From: Anaerolineae bacterium
Lineage (GTDB): Bacteria; Chloroflexota; Anaerolineae; Aggregatilineales; Phototrophicaceae
DNA: 64,000 bases
Direction: 5' to 3'
NCBI GenBank assembly: GCA_019912965.1
Contig: JAIOHM010000113.1
Coordinates: 1-64,000 of the forward strand
The position numbers and the translations under genes were made by a program. Positions within the stretch are counted from its first letter, which is position 1; each line of letters starts with the position of its first letter. Shown here piece by piece: positions 1-7,883 of the stretch. The notes under the pieces were generated by a model, which did not search any database, was not told the origin of the DNA, and saw only the letters and a list, made by a program, of their open reading frames with translations.

Positions 1-824
1 TCCTGCCAATGCCGCAGCGTAATCCCCAAACTCCGCGCCGCCAGATTGCTCAAACTGCTGTAAGCGGGCGGCAGCGATGGACGCGGCCATTCCGTGCTGG
101 TGATCTTTTCCGCAGGTGTGTCTTTGTATCCCGCTTTATCCAGAAAATACCGCGCGAACTCATACCGTGAACAAGCCCCCTCGTTCACCAGATGATAAAT
201 CCCATACCGTCCGGTTTCGATCAGCTTGGCAATTGCTTCGGCCAGATCATCGTTATAGGTCGGATTCGCCACTTCATCCGTCACCACTCGCAGTTTTTTG
301 CCCGCCTGTGCCGCGCTCAAAATCGCCTGAATGAAATTTTTGCCGCCATGTGCAAATAACCACGATGTCCGCACGATATAATGCTGCGGATTAACGTTCA
401 CCACCGCCCGTTCCCCAACCCACTTGCTGTAGCCATACGGATTAACAGGATTGGTCACATCATACTCGTGATAGGGTTTCGCGGGTTGCCCATCAAATAC
501 TTCATTGCTGCTGACGTGCAAAATCGCCGCCCCAACATGCGCCGCCGCCAGTGCTACATTCTGTGCCCCAAACCCGTTGATCTGAATCGCCTTCTCCGGT
601 TCGCGCGCGCAGCCGTCCACATCTGTCCATGCCGCTGGATGCAGAATAAGATCCGGCTTCAAATCAGCCGCCAGCGCCTTTGTAGCCGCGAAGTCCCCAA
701 TATCGACCTTGACCACGTTCTCGCCAACAATGTCCGCGCCCGTAACTGCATGGCCGCGCGCCGTCAGCACCTCGACCAACTTGCCGCCCAACCGCCCCGC
801 TGCCCCTGTAATGAGTATTCGCAT
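1..824 (-). CDS. rfbD: dTDP-4-dehydrorhamnose reductase (RfbD/RmlD), 3' end outside window
   Basis: Reading the minus strand from an ATG at 824 gives about 274 residues with no stop before the window edge, so the C-terminus is missing. The start MRILITGAAGRLGGK is a Rossmann GxxGxxG nucleotide-binding loop, and YGYSKWVGE carries the Tyr-x-x-x-Lys pair of extended short-chain dehydrogenases. HPAAWTDVDGCAREPEKA and the later SNEVFDG and RTSWLFA segments are typical of RmlD. The enzyme reduces dTDP-4-keto-L-rhamnose to dTDP-L-rhamnose with NAD(P)H in the cytoplasm. rfbB and rfbA lie further along the same strand; the epimerase gene rfbC is not in the window. A sugar-nucleotide reductase of another specificity is possible but less likely in this company. 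Confidence 0.87.
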   Translation of the reverse strand, partial: MRILITGAAGRLGGKLVEVLTARGHAVTGADIVGENVVKVDIGDFAATKALAADLKPDLILHPAAWTDVDGCAREPEKAIQINGFGAQNVALAAAHVGAAILHVSSNEVFDGQPAKPYHEYDVTNPVNPYGYSKWVGERAVVNVNPQHYIVRTSWLFAHGGKNFIQAILSAAQAGKKLRVVTDEVANPTYNDDLAEAIAKLIETGRYGIYHLVNEGACSRYEFARYFLDKAGYKDTPAEKITSTEWPRPSLPPAYSSLSNLAARSLGITLRHWQ

Positions 825-850
825 TAGGGGAAATTACCTTTCTGTGATGT

Positions 851-1225
851 TTAATCTAAATTGCTCCAGTAAGCGTGTACTTTCTTAAACTCATCTACCC
901 AGCATTTAAGAATATCGCCTGTGTCACGGTTTAGACTTTTTGCAAGTTCGAAGAAACCTTTGCCCGGTTGCATATCACCAGCTTTATGAACTACGATTAC
1001 ACTAAGCATTCCACGATTCAATTTGTCTTCGTCGGTAGAAATTTCACCTAGCAAAGAAAATAGGGCAAGTGAATTAGGCTCGAATGAGACTGTCTCTAAT
1101 TCTGACACTAAATCAGAATAAGTAATCATTCCACGCTCTTTTGCTTTCTCAATCAAAATTGCACGGATTTCTTCTTTAATTTCATTCCACTTTTCTTGTG
1201 TATATCGATATTTGCTTGCACTCAT
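851..1225 (-). CDS. small protein of unknown function, paralogue of the adjacent upstream gene
   Basis: A 124-residue cytoplasmic-looking protein with no signal peptide or membrane segment. I do not recognise the family. It aligns along its length with the 116-residue product of the gene just upstream: both begin with a Trp-containing amphipathic helix (KWNEIKEEIR versus KWSAIKAEMR), then ITYSDL/VTYSEL, then GMLSVIVVHKAG versus GRPMLPALVVAKGS, then a PGKGFFEL/PGPGFFKI motif and a Trp/Tyr-rich end. The two are therefore a tandem duplication. The ATG at 1225 follows the upstream stop by two bases, and the ribosome binding site GGGAGG lies inside the last codons of that gene, so translation is probably coupled. 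It sits 26 bases upstream of rfbD, but no functional link is evident. Confidence 0.7.
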   Translation of the reverse strand: MSASKYRYTQEKWNEIKEEIRAILIEKAKERGMITYSDLVSELETVSFEPNSLALFSLLGEISTDEDKLNRGMLSVIVVHKAGDMQPGKGFFELAKSLNRDTGDILKCWVDEFKKVHAYWSNLD

Positions 1226-1227
1226 GA

Positions 1228-1578
1228 TTACCTCCCATTCCAGTATTCAAAAACCTTGTCAAGCTGTTCCTGCCAGTACGCTTGTGGATCAGCAATTTCC
1301 TCACCGCTGTCAATCTTGAAGAACCCCGGCCCCGGCATTCGTGACCCCTTCGCCACCACCAACGCAGGCAGCATCGGTCGCCCTGCTGCCGCTTCCGCTG
1401 TACCAATTTCCGTCAGTAGTTTGACCAGCATCGGCGAGTGATAATGAATATAAGCCGTTTTCAATAAAGCACACAGTTCCGAATAAGTAACGATCTGCCC
1501 CCGGCGCGCCATTTCAACCAGCACTTCTCGCATCTCGGCTTTAATCGCGCTCCACTTTGCCGCCGCCAGTTTTGCCAT
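1228..1578 (-). CDS. small protein of unknown function, first gene of a tandem paralogue pair
   Basis: A 116-residue soluble protein, start ATG at 1578, homologous to the gene immediately downstream. Visible blocks are an N-terminal helix with WSAIKAEMREVLVEMA, the strand-turn VTYSELCALL, the glycine- and proline-rich GRPMLPALVVAKGS and MPGPGFFKI, and a C-terminal YWQEQLDKVFEYW helix. The TYSEL plus PGxGFF pattern faintly recalls the winged-helix part of alkyltransferase-like proteins, but the Pro-Cys-His-Arg active site is absent, so I do not assign that function. The pair looks like a two-gene operon; the long repeat-filled spacer upstream shows no promoter I can defend. Confidence 0.68.
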   Translation of the reverse strand: MAKLAAAKWSAIKAEMREVLVEMARRGQIVTYSELCALLKTAYIHYHSPMLVKLLTEIGTAEAAAGRPMLPALVVAKGSRMPGPGFFKIDSGEEIADPQAYWQEQLDKVFEYWNGR

Positions 1579-1817
1579 CGCTTTCCACCTGACTGATTAT
1601 CACCCTAATCGAGCAGCCACAACATTGAAATAAACGCGGCCCGATTTTGCAATTTTTAGGTCTGAAACCTTATGCACACAACTTTCCAACCCACTTAACA
1701 ATCTTTTTCGCTCAAAATGGTTGGTGGATTCCCTTCGAAAAAAGTACCAAATGGTCACCCTTTTTCATTCCAAATCTGCTATCCTGTGTTTATGAATGAG
1801 GCGGTTGTGTACTTCCT

Positions 1818-2404
1818 AACCACTAAAAGCTAACCGCTAAACAGCGAGTATTGCAGCGGCAGACCAATCCCGAATCGCCGCAATACTTTTGTCCGACAAA
1901 CCCATCCCGACAAAGACGACGACACCGACGACAATCCGGCACAAAGATTCACAAAATCCACGTGCGAATCTGACGAATTTGAAGAATCTTGCGAATCTTC
2001 CCCGTATTTTCTGGAAACTGGCAACTCGTAACTGGTAACCGAGAACGATGCACCTAGCACCACCAGACAGCGCCAACTTCCCCTGTTCCCGCTGCACAAT
2101 GACAATCCCGCCAACGCGGCGGCTCACTCCCTTACAGCCGCTGCATACTACGGCGCTCCCTGTATGACTTTTCTCATACATCTCCTTAAACTGCTTACCG
2201 ACATCGTAACCGGGTAGTTCTCGTGATCGTTGAGCTTCGAGTTCAGCAATCAGTCACGATGTTAGGAACTTATTTTGGGAGCTATACTAGAAAACTCATA
2301 CACTCCCCGTCTCATCCGCCGACAATGACATTTGCGACATGCCTCGCTCCCTCACTCCCGCCGACAACCTCTACGGCAATTGTGCAAAAATTGCACATTT
2401 TGAA
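1818..2404 (-). repeat. dispersed composite repeat, copy A (interrupted by a 142-bp insertion)
   Basis: Read on the minus strand, this stretch matches copy B at 16016-16430 in order and orientation. Shared blocks, in order, are ACAATTGCCGTAG plus GTTGTCGGCGGGAGTGAGGG, GAGGCATGTCGCAAATGTCA, GACGGGGAGCGCCGTAG, a tandem 7-bp array (2011-2061) and ATTGCGGCGATTC with CTGCAATACT. A 9-bp tandem array lies at 1963-1998 (units like TGCGAATCT), and further 7-bp units at 1818-1841. Copy A has about seven heptads where copy B has ten, so unit number varies. Apart from these indels the blocks are close to identical. Confidence 0.75.
2161..2302. mobile_element. 142-bp MITE-like insertion with terminal inverted repeats and 5-bp target duplication
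   Basis: The element begins TGTATGACTTTTC (2161-2173) and ends GAAAACTCATACA (2290-2302), which are inverted repeats matching at 12 of 13 positions. It is flanked on both sides by CTCCC (2156-2160 and 2303-2307), a 5-bp target-site duplication. Repeat copy B carries the uninterrupted sequence with a single copy of that pentamer (16123-16127), an empty site. The interior can fold back (AGTTC, TCGTGA and GATCGTTGA pair with the other half), and it has no open frame of transposase size, so it would be moved in trans by an unidentified transposase. Confidence 0.78.
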
Positions 2405-2464
2405 TCCTATTACTTCATATATTTCTGCTCAGACTTGGAAATACGGAACCTAGAGCCACCTTTT

Positions 2465-2549
2465 ACTCATACCTCATACCTCGTTACTCATCACTTTTTT
2501 ACTCAGTACCCCGTACTCAGTACTCAGTACTTTGTACTCGTTACTCCCT
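2465..2549. repeat. tandem heptanucleotide array (ACTCAGT-like units)
   Basis: About twelve consecutive 7-bp units, including ACTCATA, CCTCATA, CCTCGTT, ACTCATC, ACTCAGT (three times), ACCCCGT, ACTTTGT and ACTCGTT. The phase is kept from 2465 to 2499, slips by one base, then continues from 2501 to 2549. The array runs right up to the stop codon of the gene at 2549. The same 7-bp periodicity, with different unit sequences, occurs inside both dispersed repeat copies. Confidence 0.75.
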
Positions 2550-3295
2550 CACCTGAGCACCAACGTCAGCGAACTGTCCCCAATCTGCACCTCAGATAGC
2601 GCATACCGCCCGCCCCCCGCTTCCAAACTCAACTGCTGAAGCACCTGATTTGCAGAGGTAACAATATCCCCAATCTGAACACTCATATCATTCGGAGGCA
2701 GCATATAAAGCGTTCCATTCACATCCACCCCGGCAATCGCAAACTGCCGCTTGCTGGCATCCAACCGCATCACCACGCCAACCGGTTGCCAGATGCCAAA
2801 CTGCTGGATGAACACATCCGCATACACCACTCCCCCGCCGGGACGTAAATCCAAACGGGCGTTGCGATATTGCGGATTCGTATTCGAGCAAATATCGCTG
2901 CGTTGATAGCACAAATCCATCAATGCGGCTTCGGTAAACGTGACCGTAGCCAACTGTCCACCCGCCGCGCTGCTCCCCACCGCCACCGTATAATCCAGCG
3001 TTTGTGGGAGTTCCTGCTGTCCAAACTGCCCCAGATTCAAAACTACCTGTGTGGGGCTTACCGGATTTTGTACCTCAACCGGAGGAACAGGCGGCACATC
3101 AGCAAAAACCTGTTCGGTATTGCCTTGTGGTTCAAAGCCGGAAAATTGCAAAGCTAACCCCGGCAGCACAGGCAGGAGCAAGAGCACCGCTACCACAATC
3201 ACCATGCCAACCCCGGCCAACACGGCTAAACAACCGCAGGCAATCATCGGCGTTCGGCTGCGTGTTTGTCGAGGGAGTGGTCGTTGAATTTGCAT
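2549..3295 (-). CDS. membrane-anchored exported protein of unknown function
   Basis: A 248-residue protein with a short basic N-terminus, one long hydrophobic segment at about residues 17-50 (rich in Val, Leu and Ala) and a mature part predicted outside the membrane. A proline-rich linker (FADVPPVPPVEVQNPVSP) is followed by a domain of about 170 residues, mostly beta, containing two cysteines in LCYQRSDICSN that could form a disulphide. The overall plan, an N-terminal anchor plus linker plus small extracellular domain, recurs at 22543. The start has the ribosome binding site AAAGGAG seven or so bases upstream. I do not recognise the family. It is divergent from the M1 peptidase gene, so the 124-bp gap must hold both promoters. 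Confidence 0.65.
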   Translation of the reverse strand: MQIQRPLPRQTRSRTPMIACGCLAVLAGVGMVIVVAVLLLLPVLPGLALQFSGFEPQGNTEQVFADVPPVPPVEVQNPVSPTQVVLNLGQFGQQELPQTLDYTVAVGSSAAGGQLATVTFTEAALMDLCYQRSDICSNTNPQYRNARLDLRPGGGVVYADVFIQQFGIWQPVGVVMRLDASKRQFAIAGVDVNGTLYMLPPNDMSVQIGDIVTSANQVLQQLSLEAGGGRYALSEVQIGDSSLTLVLR

Positions 3296-3419
3296 AACGC
3301 TCCTTTGTTTCCGTTACACTTCGGCCTAACATTGTACCTGAGTGAGTCTTGTTTTCAATCGTTACCGAACGGCAAGCGGTGGTTAAGCGTATTATCCTAC
3401 AATAACTTGGGAGGTCGTT

Positions 3420-4829
3420 ATGCGACGTTTATGGATACTTGTGATCGTTTTGGTACTGGCTGGCGGGGTTCATGCACAGGAAATCACCCCCGGTTTGGAT
3501 GGCATTGGTGATCCCTATTTCCCGAATTTGGGCAACGGTGGATACGATGTCCAGCATTACGCAATTGACTTAAGCTGGGACGATACCACGAACCAAATTG
3601 CTGGCACAGTCACGCTGGAAGCCAACCCCACCGAGAATTTGACCGCATTTAATCTGGATTTTCGCGGTTTTGAGATTGACTCCATTACCCTCGATGGCGC
3701 TGAAGTCGATTGGGAACGCGATGGAGGTGAATTAACCATCACCCCACCTGAATCTCTCACAAAAGATACAGCCTTCGAGATTACTGTCACCTACAGCGGG
3801 GTTCCCGGCGAAGGCGTATTCGGCGCTTATGATGTCTTTGCCGGAGGCTGGACTCGCCATACCAAAGGCGTCTACGTTGCCAGCGAACCAAACGGCGCGT
3901 CCATGTGGTTTCCAGCCAATGACCACCCTCTCGACAAAGCAACCTTCACTTTCGAAATCACCGTCCCCAGTAACTACGTTGTCGCGGCGAACGGTCTGCT
4001 GCAAACCATCACCGAAAATGATGATGAAACCCTCACCTATCTTTGGCAAACCAACGACCCGATGGCAACCTATCTAGCCACCGTCAACATCGGTGATTTC
4101 GTGGTACAGACGGGCGAAGGCCCAAATGGACTGCCCATTCGTAACTACTTCCCATCCCGAATAGCCGAAAGCGCCACCCAGGCCTTCGCCCCTACTGCCG
4201 ATATGATCGCCTTTTACAACGAGATTTTTGGCCCATATCCGTTCGAGGCTTACGGCGTAGTTGTTGCCGATACCGACTTGCCCTTCGCGCTGGAAACCCA
4301 GACGATTTCGCTGTTCGGGAATCGTATCGCTGTTGGGCGCAGCAGTGCCGAAACCGTAATTGCTCATGAACTAGCCCATCAATGGTTTGGCAACAGCGTC
4401 AGCCTCTCCAGATGGAAAGATATTTGGCTGAATGAGGGATTTGCCACTTACGCCAGCTTGCTCTGGTTGGAACATACACGGGGAACAGAAGCATTTCAGA
4501 ACGAAGTTGAGGGTTATTACCTGTTCATTGCCAATTCTAACTTGGCAACACAGCGTTTTGCCGCCCCCGCGAATCCGCAGCAGCGCGACCTATTCAACGC
4601 TGGGGTGTATGTGCGCGGCGCGATGGCACTACACGCCCTCCGGTTGGAAGTCGGTGATGCCGCGTTCTTCGACATCCTGCGCGCCTATTATGACTGCTTC
4701 AAATACAGCAACGCGACGACCGAAGGTTTCATCCAAGTAGCGCAGGAAGTCAGCAGTAAGGATTTAGCCGCGTTTTTCGAAGGATGGCTGTATGCCGAGA
4801 AGATGCCCGAATTAGAGTTCGAGTCTTGA
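3420..4829 (+). CDS. M1 family zinc aminopeptidase, exported, short form
   Basis: A 469-residue protein with a signal peptide (MRRLWILVIVLVLAGGVHA). The zinc site is complete: H316-E317-L-A-H320 in VIAHELAHQWFGN and the third ligand E339 in WLNEGFATYASLLW. The usual GAMEN exopeptidase motif is represented by FALETQT (about residues 289-295), a variant frequent in bacterial M1 enzymes. An N-terminal beta domain precedes the thermolysin-like domain, and the protein ends soon after it, so the long helical C-terminal domain of full-size M1 enzymes (usually 800 or more residues in total) is missing. It should cleave N-terminal residues from peptides outside the cytoplasmic membrane. Ribosome binding site GGGAGG precedes the ATG. 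The oxidoreductase downstream (86 bp) may be cotranscribed. Confidence 0.87.
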   Translation: MRRLWILVIVLVLAGGVHAQEITPGLDGIGDPYFPNLGNGGYDVQHYAIDLSWDDTTNQIAGTVTLEANPTENLTAFNLDFRGFEIDSITLDGAEVDWERDGGELTITPPESLTKDTAFEITVTYSGVPGEGVFGAYDVFAGGWTRHTKGVYVASEPNGASMWFPANDHPLDKATFTFEITVPSNYVVAANGLLQTITENDDETLTYLWQTNDPMATYLATVNIGDFVVQTGEGPNGLPIRNYFPSRIAESATQAFAPTADMIAFYNEIFGPYPFEAYGVVVADTDLPFALETQTISLFGNRIAVGRSSAETVIAHELAHQWFGNSVSLSRWKDIWLNEGFATYASLLWLEHTRGTEAFQNEVEGYYLFIANSNLATQRFAAPANPQQRDLFNAGVYVRGAMALHALRLEVGDAAFFDILRAYYDCFKYSNATTEGFIQVAQEVSSKDLAAFFEGWLYAEKMPELEFES

Positions 4830-4915
4830 TGCATCCAAACTACCCATTTGTCCAGTGTGCAGGTTTCCATTTCTGGCTATAGTCAGCTCACCGCTTACAA
4901 AACCAGAGGAAAACC

Positions 4916-5797
4916 ATGCGTATTGGATTACAAGTGCCCAATTTTACGTGGCCGGATGGTTCGTCACGCATCGCGGCTAAACTCGCCGAAATCGCTAAAG
5001 TGGCCGATGAAGGCGGATTTTACAGCCTGTGGGTGATGGATCATTTCTTCCAAATTAGCGTCATAGGCCCGCCGGAAAACGATATGTTGGAAGCCTACAG
5101 CACCCTTTCCTATCTGGCGGGTCTGACTAAAAACGTCAAACTAGGCACACTCGTAACCGGGGTAATCTATCGTTATCCCGGCATTCTGGCTAAAACTGTC
5201 TCAACGCTGGACGTGCTTTCGGGTGGGCGTGCCTACTTGGGAATCGGTGCAGCCTGGAACGAACGCGAAGCAATAGGTTTGGGTGTCCCCTTCCCGCCGC
5301 TGAAAGAACGTTTTGAACGGCTGGAAGAAACCCTGCAAATTACCAAACAAATGTGGGCAGGCCAGGTAGCCCCTTACAATGGGCAGCATTACCAACTTGC
5401 CGAAACCTTATGCGTCCCCCTGCCCCTTTCCACGGCGCATCCTAAAATCCTGATCGGCGGCATGGGAGAACAGAAAACCATGCGTCTGGTCGCCCAATAT
5501 GGGGATGCCTGTAATCTGTTCACGGGTATGGGGTTGAGCGCCGTAAAAAGTCGTTTGGAAGCCTTACAACGTCACTGTGATGATTTGGGGCGCGACTTCA
5601 ATACAATTGAACGCACCACCCTTGATACCGCAGTTCTCGCGCCGGGGCAGATGACCGCTGCCGACATCATCAAAAAGTGCCGCGAATTAGCCGATGTGGG
5701 CATCCAGCACGCCATCTTCAACATGCCGAATGTGCATGAAATCGCCCCGCTGGAAACCTTCGCCCACGAGATTATCCCGGCTGTGGCAGCCTTTTAA
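4916..5797 (+). CDS. LLM class flavin/F420-dependent oxidoreductase
   Basis: A 293-residue luciferase-like TIM-barrel enzyme without signal peptide. Diagnostic segments are MRIGLQVPNFTWPDG at the start, YSLWVMDHFFQ, VKLGTLVTGVIYRYPGILAKTVSTLDVLSGGRAYLGIGAAWNEREA and HPKILIGGMGEQKTMRLVAQYGDACN, all of which line the flavin pocket in this superfamily. Such proteins are often annotated as F420-dependent; whether this organism makes F420 cannot be judged here, so FMN or F420 remains open, and the substrate is unknown. The ribosome binding site AGAGGA lies before the ATG. It converges on rfbB. Confidence 0.82.
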   Translation: MRIGLQVPNFTWPDGSSRIAAKLAEIAKVADEGGFYSLWVMDHFFQISVIGPPENDMLEAYSTLSYLAGLTKNVKLGTLVTGVIYRYPGILAKTVSTLDVLSGGRAYLGIGAAWNEREAIGLGVPFPPLKERFERLEETLQITKQMWAGQVAPYNGQHYQLAETLCVPLPLSTAHPKILIGGMGEQKTMRLVAQYGDACNLFTGMGLSAVKSRLEALQRHCDDLGRDFNTIERTTLDTAVLAPGQMTAADIIKKCRELADVGIQHAIFNMPNVHEIAPLETFAHEIIPAVAAF

Positions 5798-5803
5798 CCT
5801 GAT

Positions 5804-5835
5804 AAACAAAAGGGACGAGCAAGTTTGCCCGTCCC
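5804..5835 (-). terminator. intrinsic terminator of rfbB
   Basis: The arms GGGACGAGCAA and TTGCCCGTCCC pair with one mismatch around a 2-base loop, and on the minus strand the stem is followed by TTTTGTTTATC. It lies 29 bases beyond the rfbB stop and also separates the convergent oxidoreductase gene. Confidence 0.75.
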
Positions 5836-5863
5836 CTCAATGTTCAGATACTTTGTAGCCAGT

Positions 5864-6895
5864 TTATGACGAAGCCGCTGCCAGCCGCGCCGCATACTGC
5901 TGCTTGTAGTATTCGAGGTACTCGCCCGTTTTAATCTTGCGCCACCACCACTCATTTTCCTTGTACCATGCAATGGTTTTTTCTACCGCTGGCTCAAACT
6001 GGTTGTACTCGCGTTCCCAGCCGAGCGCCTTCAACTTATCGCATTTCATCCCGTAACGGCGGTCATGGCCTTCCCGGTCAGGCACATACTTGATAAGGGT
6101 TTCCGGCTTGTTCAGCAGCTTGAGCATCAACCGGATAACATCAATATTGTGCTCCTGATTTTCGCCCGCGATGTTATAGGCTTCTCCCGCTTTGCCCTTG
6201 AGCAGTACGGTTTCAACGCCTCCCGCATGGTCATCCACGTGCAGCCAGTCGCGCATTTGCAAACCATCTCCATAAACCGGCAGAGGACGATCTTCCAGCG
6301 CCTCGGTGATGAAGAAGGGAATTAGCTTTTCGGGGTACTGGTACGGGCCAAAGGTGTTGCTCCCGCGTGTAACCACCGTATTCAGCCCATGTGTCACATG
6401 ATAAGCCCGCACCATCAGATCGCCGCCTGCTTTGCTGGCCGCGTAAGGGCTGTTGGGCTTGAACGGGTCATCTTCTACCGAAAGATGATCGCCTTCAATA
6501 TCCCCATACACTTCATCGGTGGAAACATGCAGAAAGCGTTCAATCCCATGTTTTTGCGCTGATTCCAGCAGAATGTGGACACCGACCACGTTGGAATAGA
6601 TGAAAGCATCCGGCGAGAGAATGCTCCGATCAACATGCGTTTCGGCAGCAAAATTCACCACCGTGTCGATGCCATAAGACTCGAACGCGCTGCGAACCGC
6701 TTCCCGGTCAGCAATATCACCCTGAACCAGTTGGAAATTTTGCGACTTGCTGACTGGAATCAGGTTATCGGTATTTCCGGCATAGGTCATTTTGTCGAAA
6801 ACGACGATGGCGTATTCCGGGTGTTTGCTCACCATCCTGCGGACGAATGCGCTGCCGATGAAGCCCGCGCCACCTGTGACCAGAATATTTTTCAT
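5864..6895 (-). CDS. rfbB: dTDP-glucose 4,6-dehydratase
   Basis: A 343-residue extended short-chain dehydrogenase. The NAD loop is VTGGAGFIGSAF near the N-terminus; the Thr-Asp-Glu catalytic triad is in HVSTDEVYGDIEG; Tyr-x-x-x-Lys is in SPYAASKAGGD; and TRGSNTFGPYQYPEKLIP and YGDGLQMRDWLHVDDH are standard RmlB substrate-site blocks. It converts dTDP-glucose to dTDP-4-keto-6-deoxyglucose, the second step towards dTDP-L-rhamnose. GAGG precedes the ATG. It is 21 bp downstream of the HAD phosphatase gene on the same strand, and rfbA lies beyond that, so the three probably form an operon. Length is normal for the family. Confidence 0.95.
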   Translation of the reverse strand: MKNILVTGGAGFIGSAFVRRMVSKHPEYAIVVFDKMTYAGNTDNLIPVSKSQNFQLVQGDIADREAVRSAFESYGIDTVVNFAAETHVDRSILSPDAFIYSNVVGVHILLESAQKHGIERFLHVSTDEVYGDIEGDHLSVEDDPFKPNSPYAASKAGGDLMVRAYHVTHGLNTVVTRGSNTFGPYQYPEKLIPFFITEALEDRPLPVYGDGLQMRDWLHVDDHAGGVETVLLKGKAGEAYNIAGENQEHNIDVIRLMLKLLNKPETLIKYVPDREGHDRRYGMKCDKLKALGWEREYNQFEPAVEKTIAWYKENEWWWRKIKTGEYLEYYKQQYAARLAAASS

Positions 6896-6916
6896 AGGGG
6901 TTTTTACCTCGTTTGA

Positions 6917-7795
6917 TTAACCAATGGTGGTTTGTGGCTCGGCAACGGGTTCGGGCTCTGGCTTGGTGTCCAGCACAAAACGCTCGATAGCCTCTGCCAC
7001 ACCATCCTGATCGTTGCTGCCTACCACAACCTTAGCCGACTCTTTCACATGAGCCGATGCATTACCCATCGCCACACCCATTCCGGCCAACTGGATCATT
7101 TCAACATCATTTTCAGCATCACCAATTGCCATCACCTGCGCGGCTGGAACGCCCATATCCTTGATGAGGGCTTTCAGCGCCGTGCCTTTGGATGTATTCT
7201 TGGGCAGCACCTCTAGCATGTCATCCACGCCTGCTTGTAGAAGCCGCGCCGAACCGTTGATTTGCATACCAAGCTGCCAGCGCAGCGCTGTTATCCGACG
7301 GGCATCACCGGGGGCGACTGCCAACACCTTGTTGATTGCCAGGTCATCCAGCATATTTTGCAGGGAGCCTACCACTTCTGGCATCGGTTCGTGGTAGTGG
7401 GTAGTCAGTTCTTCCATCCGCGCGTGGCGTGAACGAACCATAATGCGCCCACTGCTATAAGCCGCCATAAGATAGCCGCGATCTTCACCAAAGGTGATGA
7501 CCTGTCGTGCGATTTGTGGGCTCAGGATTTGCTGTGCCCGGATGCTGCCATCGCTGTTGTAGGTAACAGTTCCCTGACTGTAAATGCCGGGAGTCTTCAG
7601 GTTCAACTGCTTGACAATCCACGAGCCGGAGGCAAAGGTTTTGCCCGTCGCCAGCACAATTTGAATACCTTTGGCAATTGCAGCTTTGAGGGCTTTTTCG
7701 GTGCGTTCGGTCATCTGGTGCTGGCTATTGAGCAGCGTCCCATCCAGATCAACAGCGATGAGTTGAATCGGTTGCGTAGAAATTGGTTGTGTCAT
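6917..7795 (-). CDS. Cof-type HAD-IIB family hydrolase (sugar-phosphatase-like)
   Basis: A 292-residue haloacid dehalogenase superfamily protein. Motif I is VDLDGTLLNS with nucleophile D16 and general acid D18; the C-terminal motif is GDAENDVEMIQLAGMGVAMGNA, which contributes the Mg2+-binding Asp residues; a C2-type cap lies between. Cof-like enzymes hydrolyse sugar phosphates, FMN or related compounds, and the substrate here is unknown. Its place between rfbA and rfbB suggests a role tied to sugar phosphates, but that is inference. The last 20 residues are Pro/Glu-rich (DTKPEPEPVAEPQTT), an unusual acidic tail. Confidence 0.87.
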   Translation of the reverse strand: MTQPISTQPIQLIAVDLDGTLLNSQHQMTERTEKALKAAIAKGIQIVLATGKTFASGSWIVKQLNLKTPGIYSQGTVTYNSDGSIRAQQILSPQIARQVITFGEDRGYLMAAYSSGRIMVRSRHARMEELTTHYHEPMPEVVGSLQNMLDDLAINKVLAVAPGDARRITALRWQLGMQINGSARLLQAGVDDMLEVLPKNTSKGTALKALIKDMGVPAAQVMAIGDAENDVEMIQLAGMGVAMGNASAHVKESAKVVVGSNDQDGVAEAIERFVLDTKPEPEPVAEPQTTIG

Positions 7796-7883
7796 GTTGT
7801 CTCTTTATGTATCAGATCAGACCTTACAGGTAGCTTACGAACGAGGGGTGGGGGAGCAGTCATTTGCACCCCCACAAATGGGT

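Larger units (their letters stand above)
1579..2548. other. 970-bp gene-free spacer filled by repeat DNA
   Basis: No convincing gene is present. From about 1818 onward the stretch is a composite of low-complexity tandem units, an insertion of 142 bp and a final heptad array, each listed separately. From 1579 to 1817 I see only AT-rich unique sequence. Open frames in this spacer have compositions dictated by the repeats, lack ribosome binding sites and match the same frames in the second repeat copy, which argues against coding. Confidence 0.7.

Noticed and set aside
381-827. Open frame antisense to rfbD
   Set aside because: It is the shadow of the real gene on the other strand, which has a complete family signature.
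1830-2181. Two overlapping open frames of 94 and 114 codons on the minus strand
   Set aside because: They lie within the dispersed repeat, lack ribosome binding sites, and the same kind of frame appears in the second repeat copy. The composition follows the tandem units.
2223-2599. Short open frames within and after the 142-bp insertion
   Set aside because: They cross the MITE-like end and the heptad array and end inside the neighbouring gene; no transposase motif.
7861-7882. Hairpin CATTTG/CAAATG between rfbA and the HAD gene
   Set aside because: No T-run follows on the relevant strand, and the genes are likely one transcript; too weak for a terminator call.
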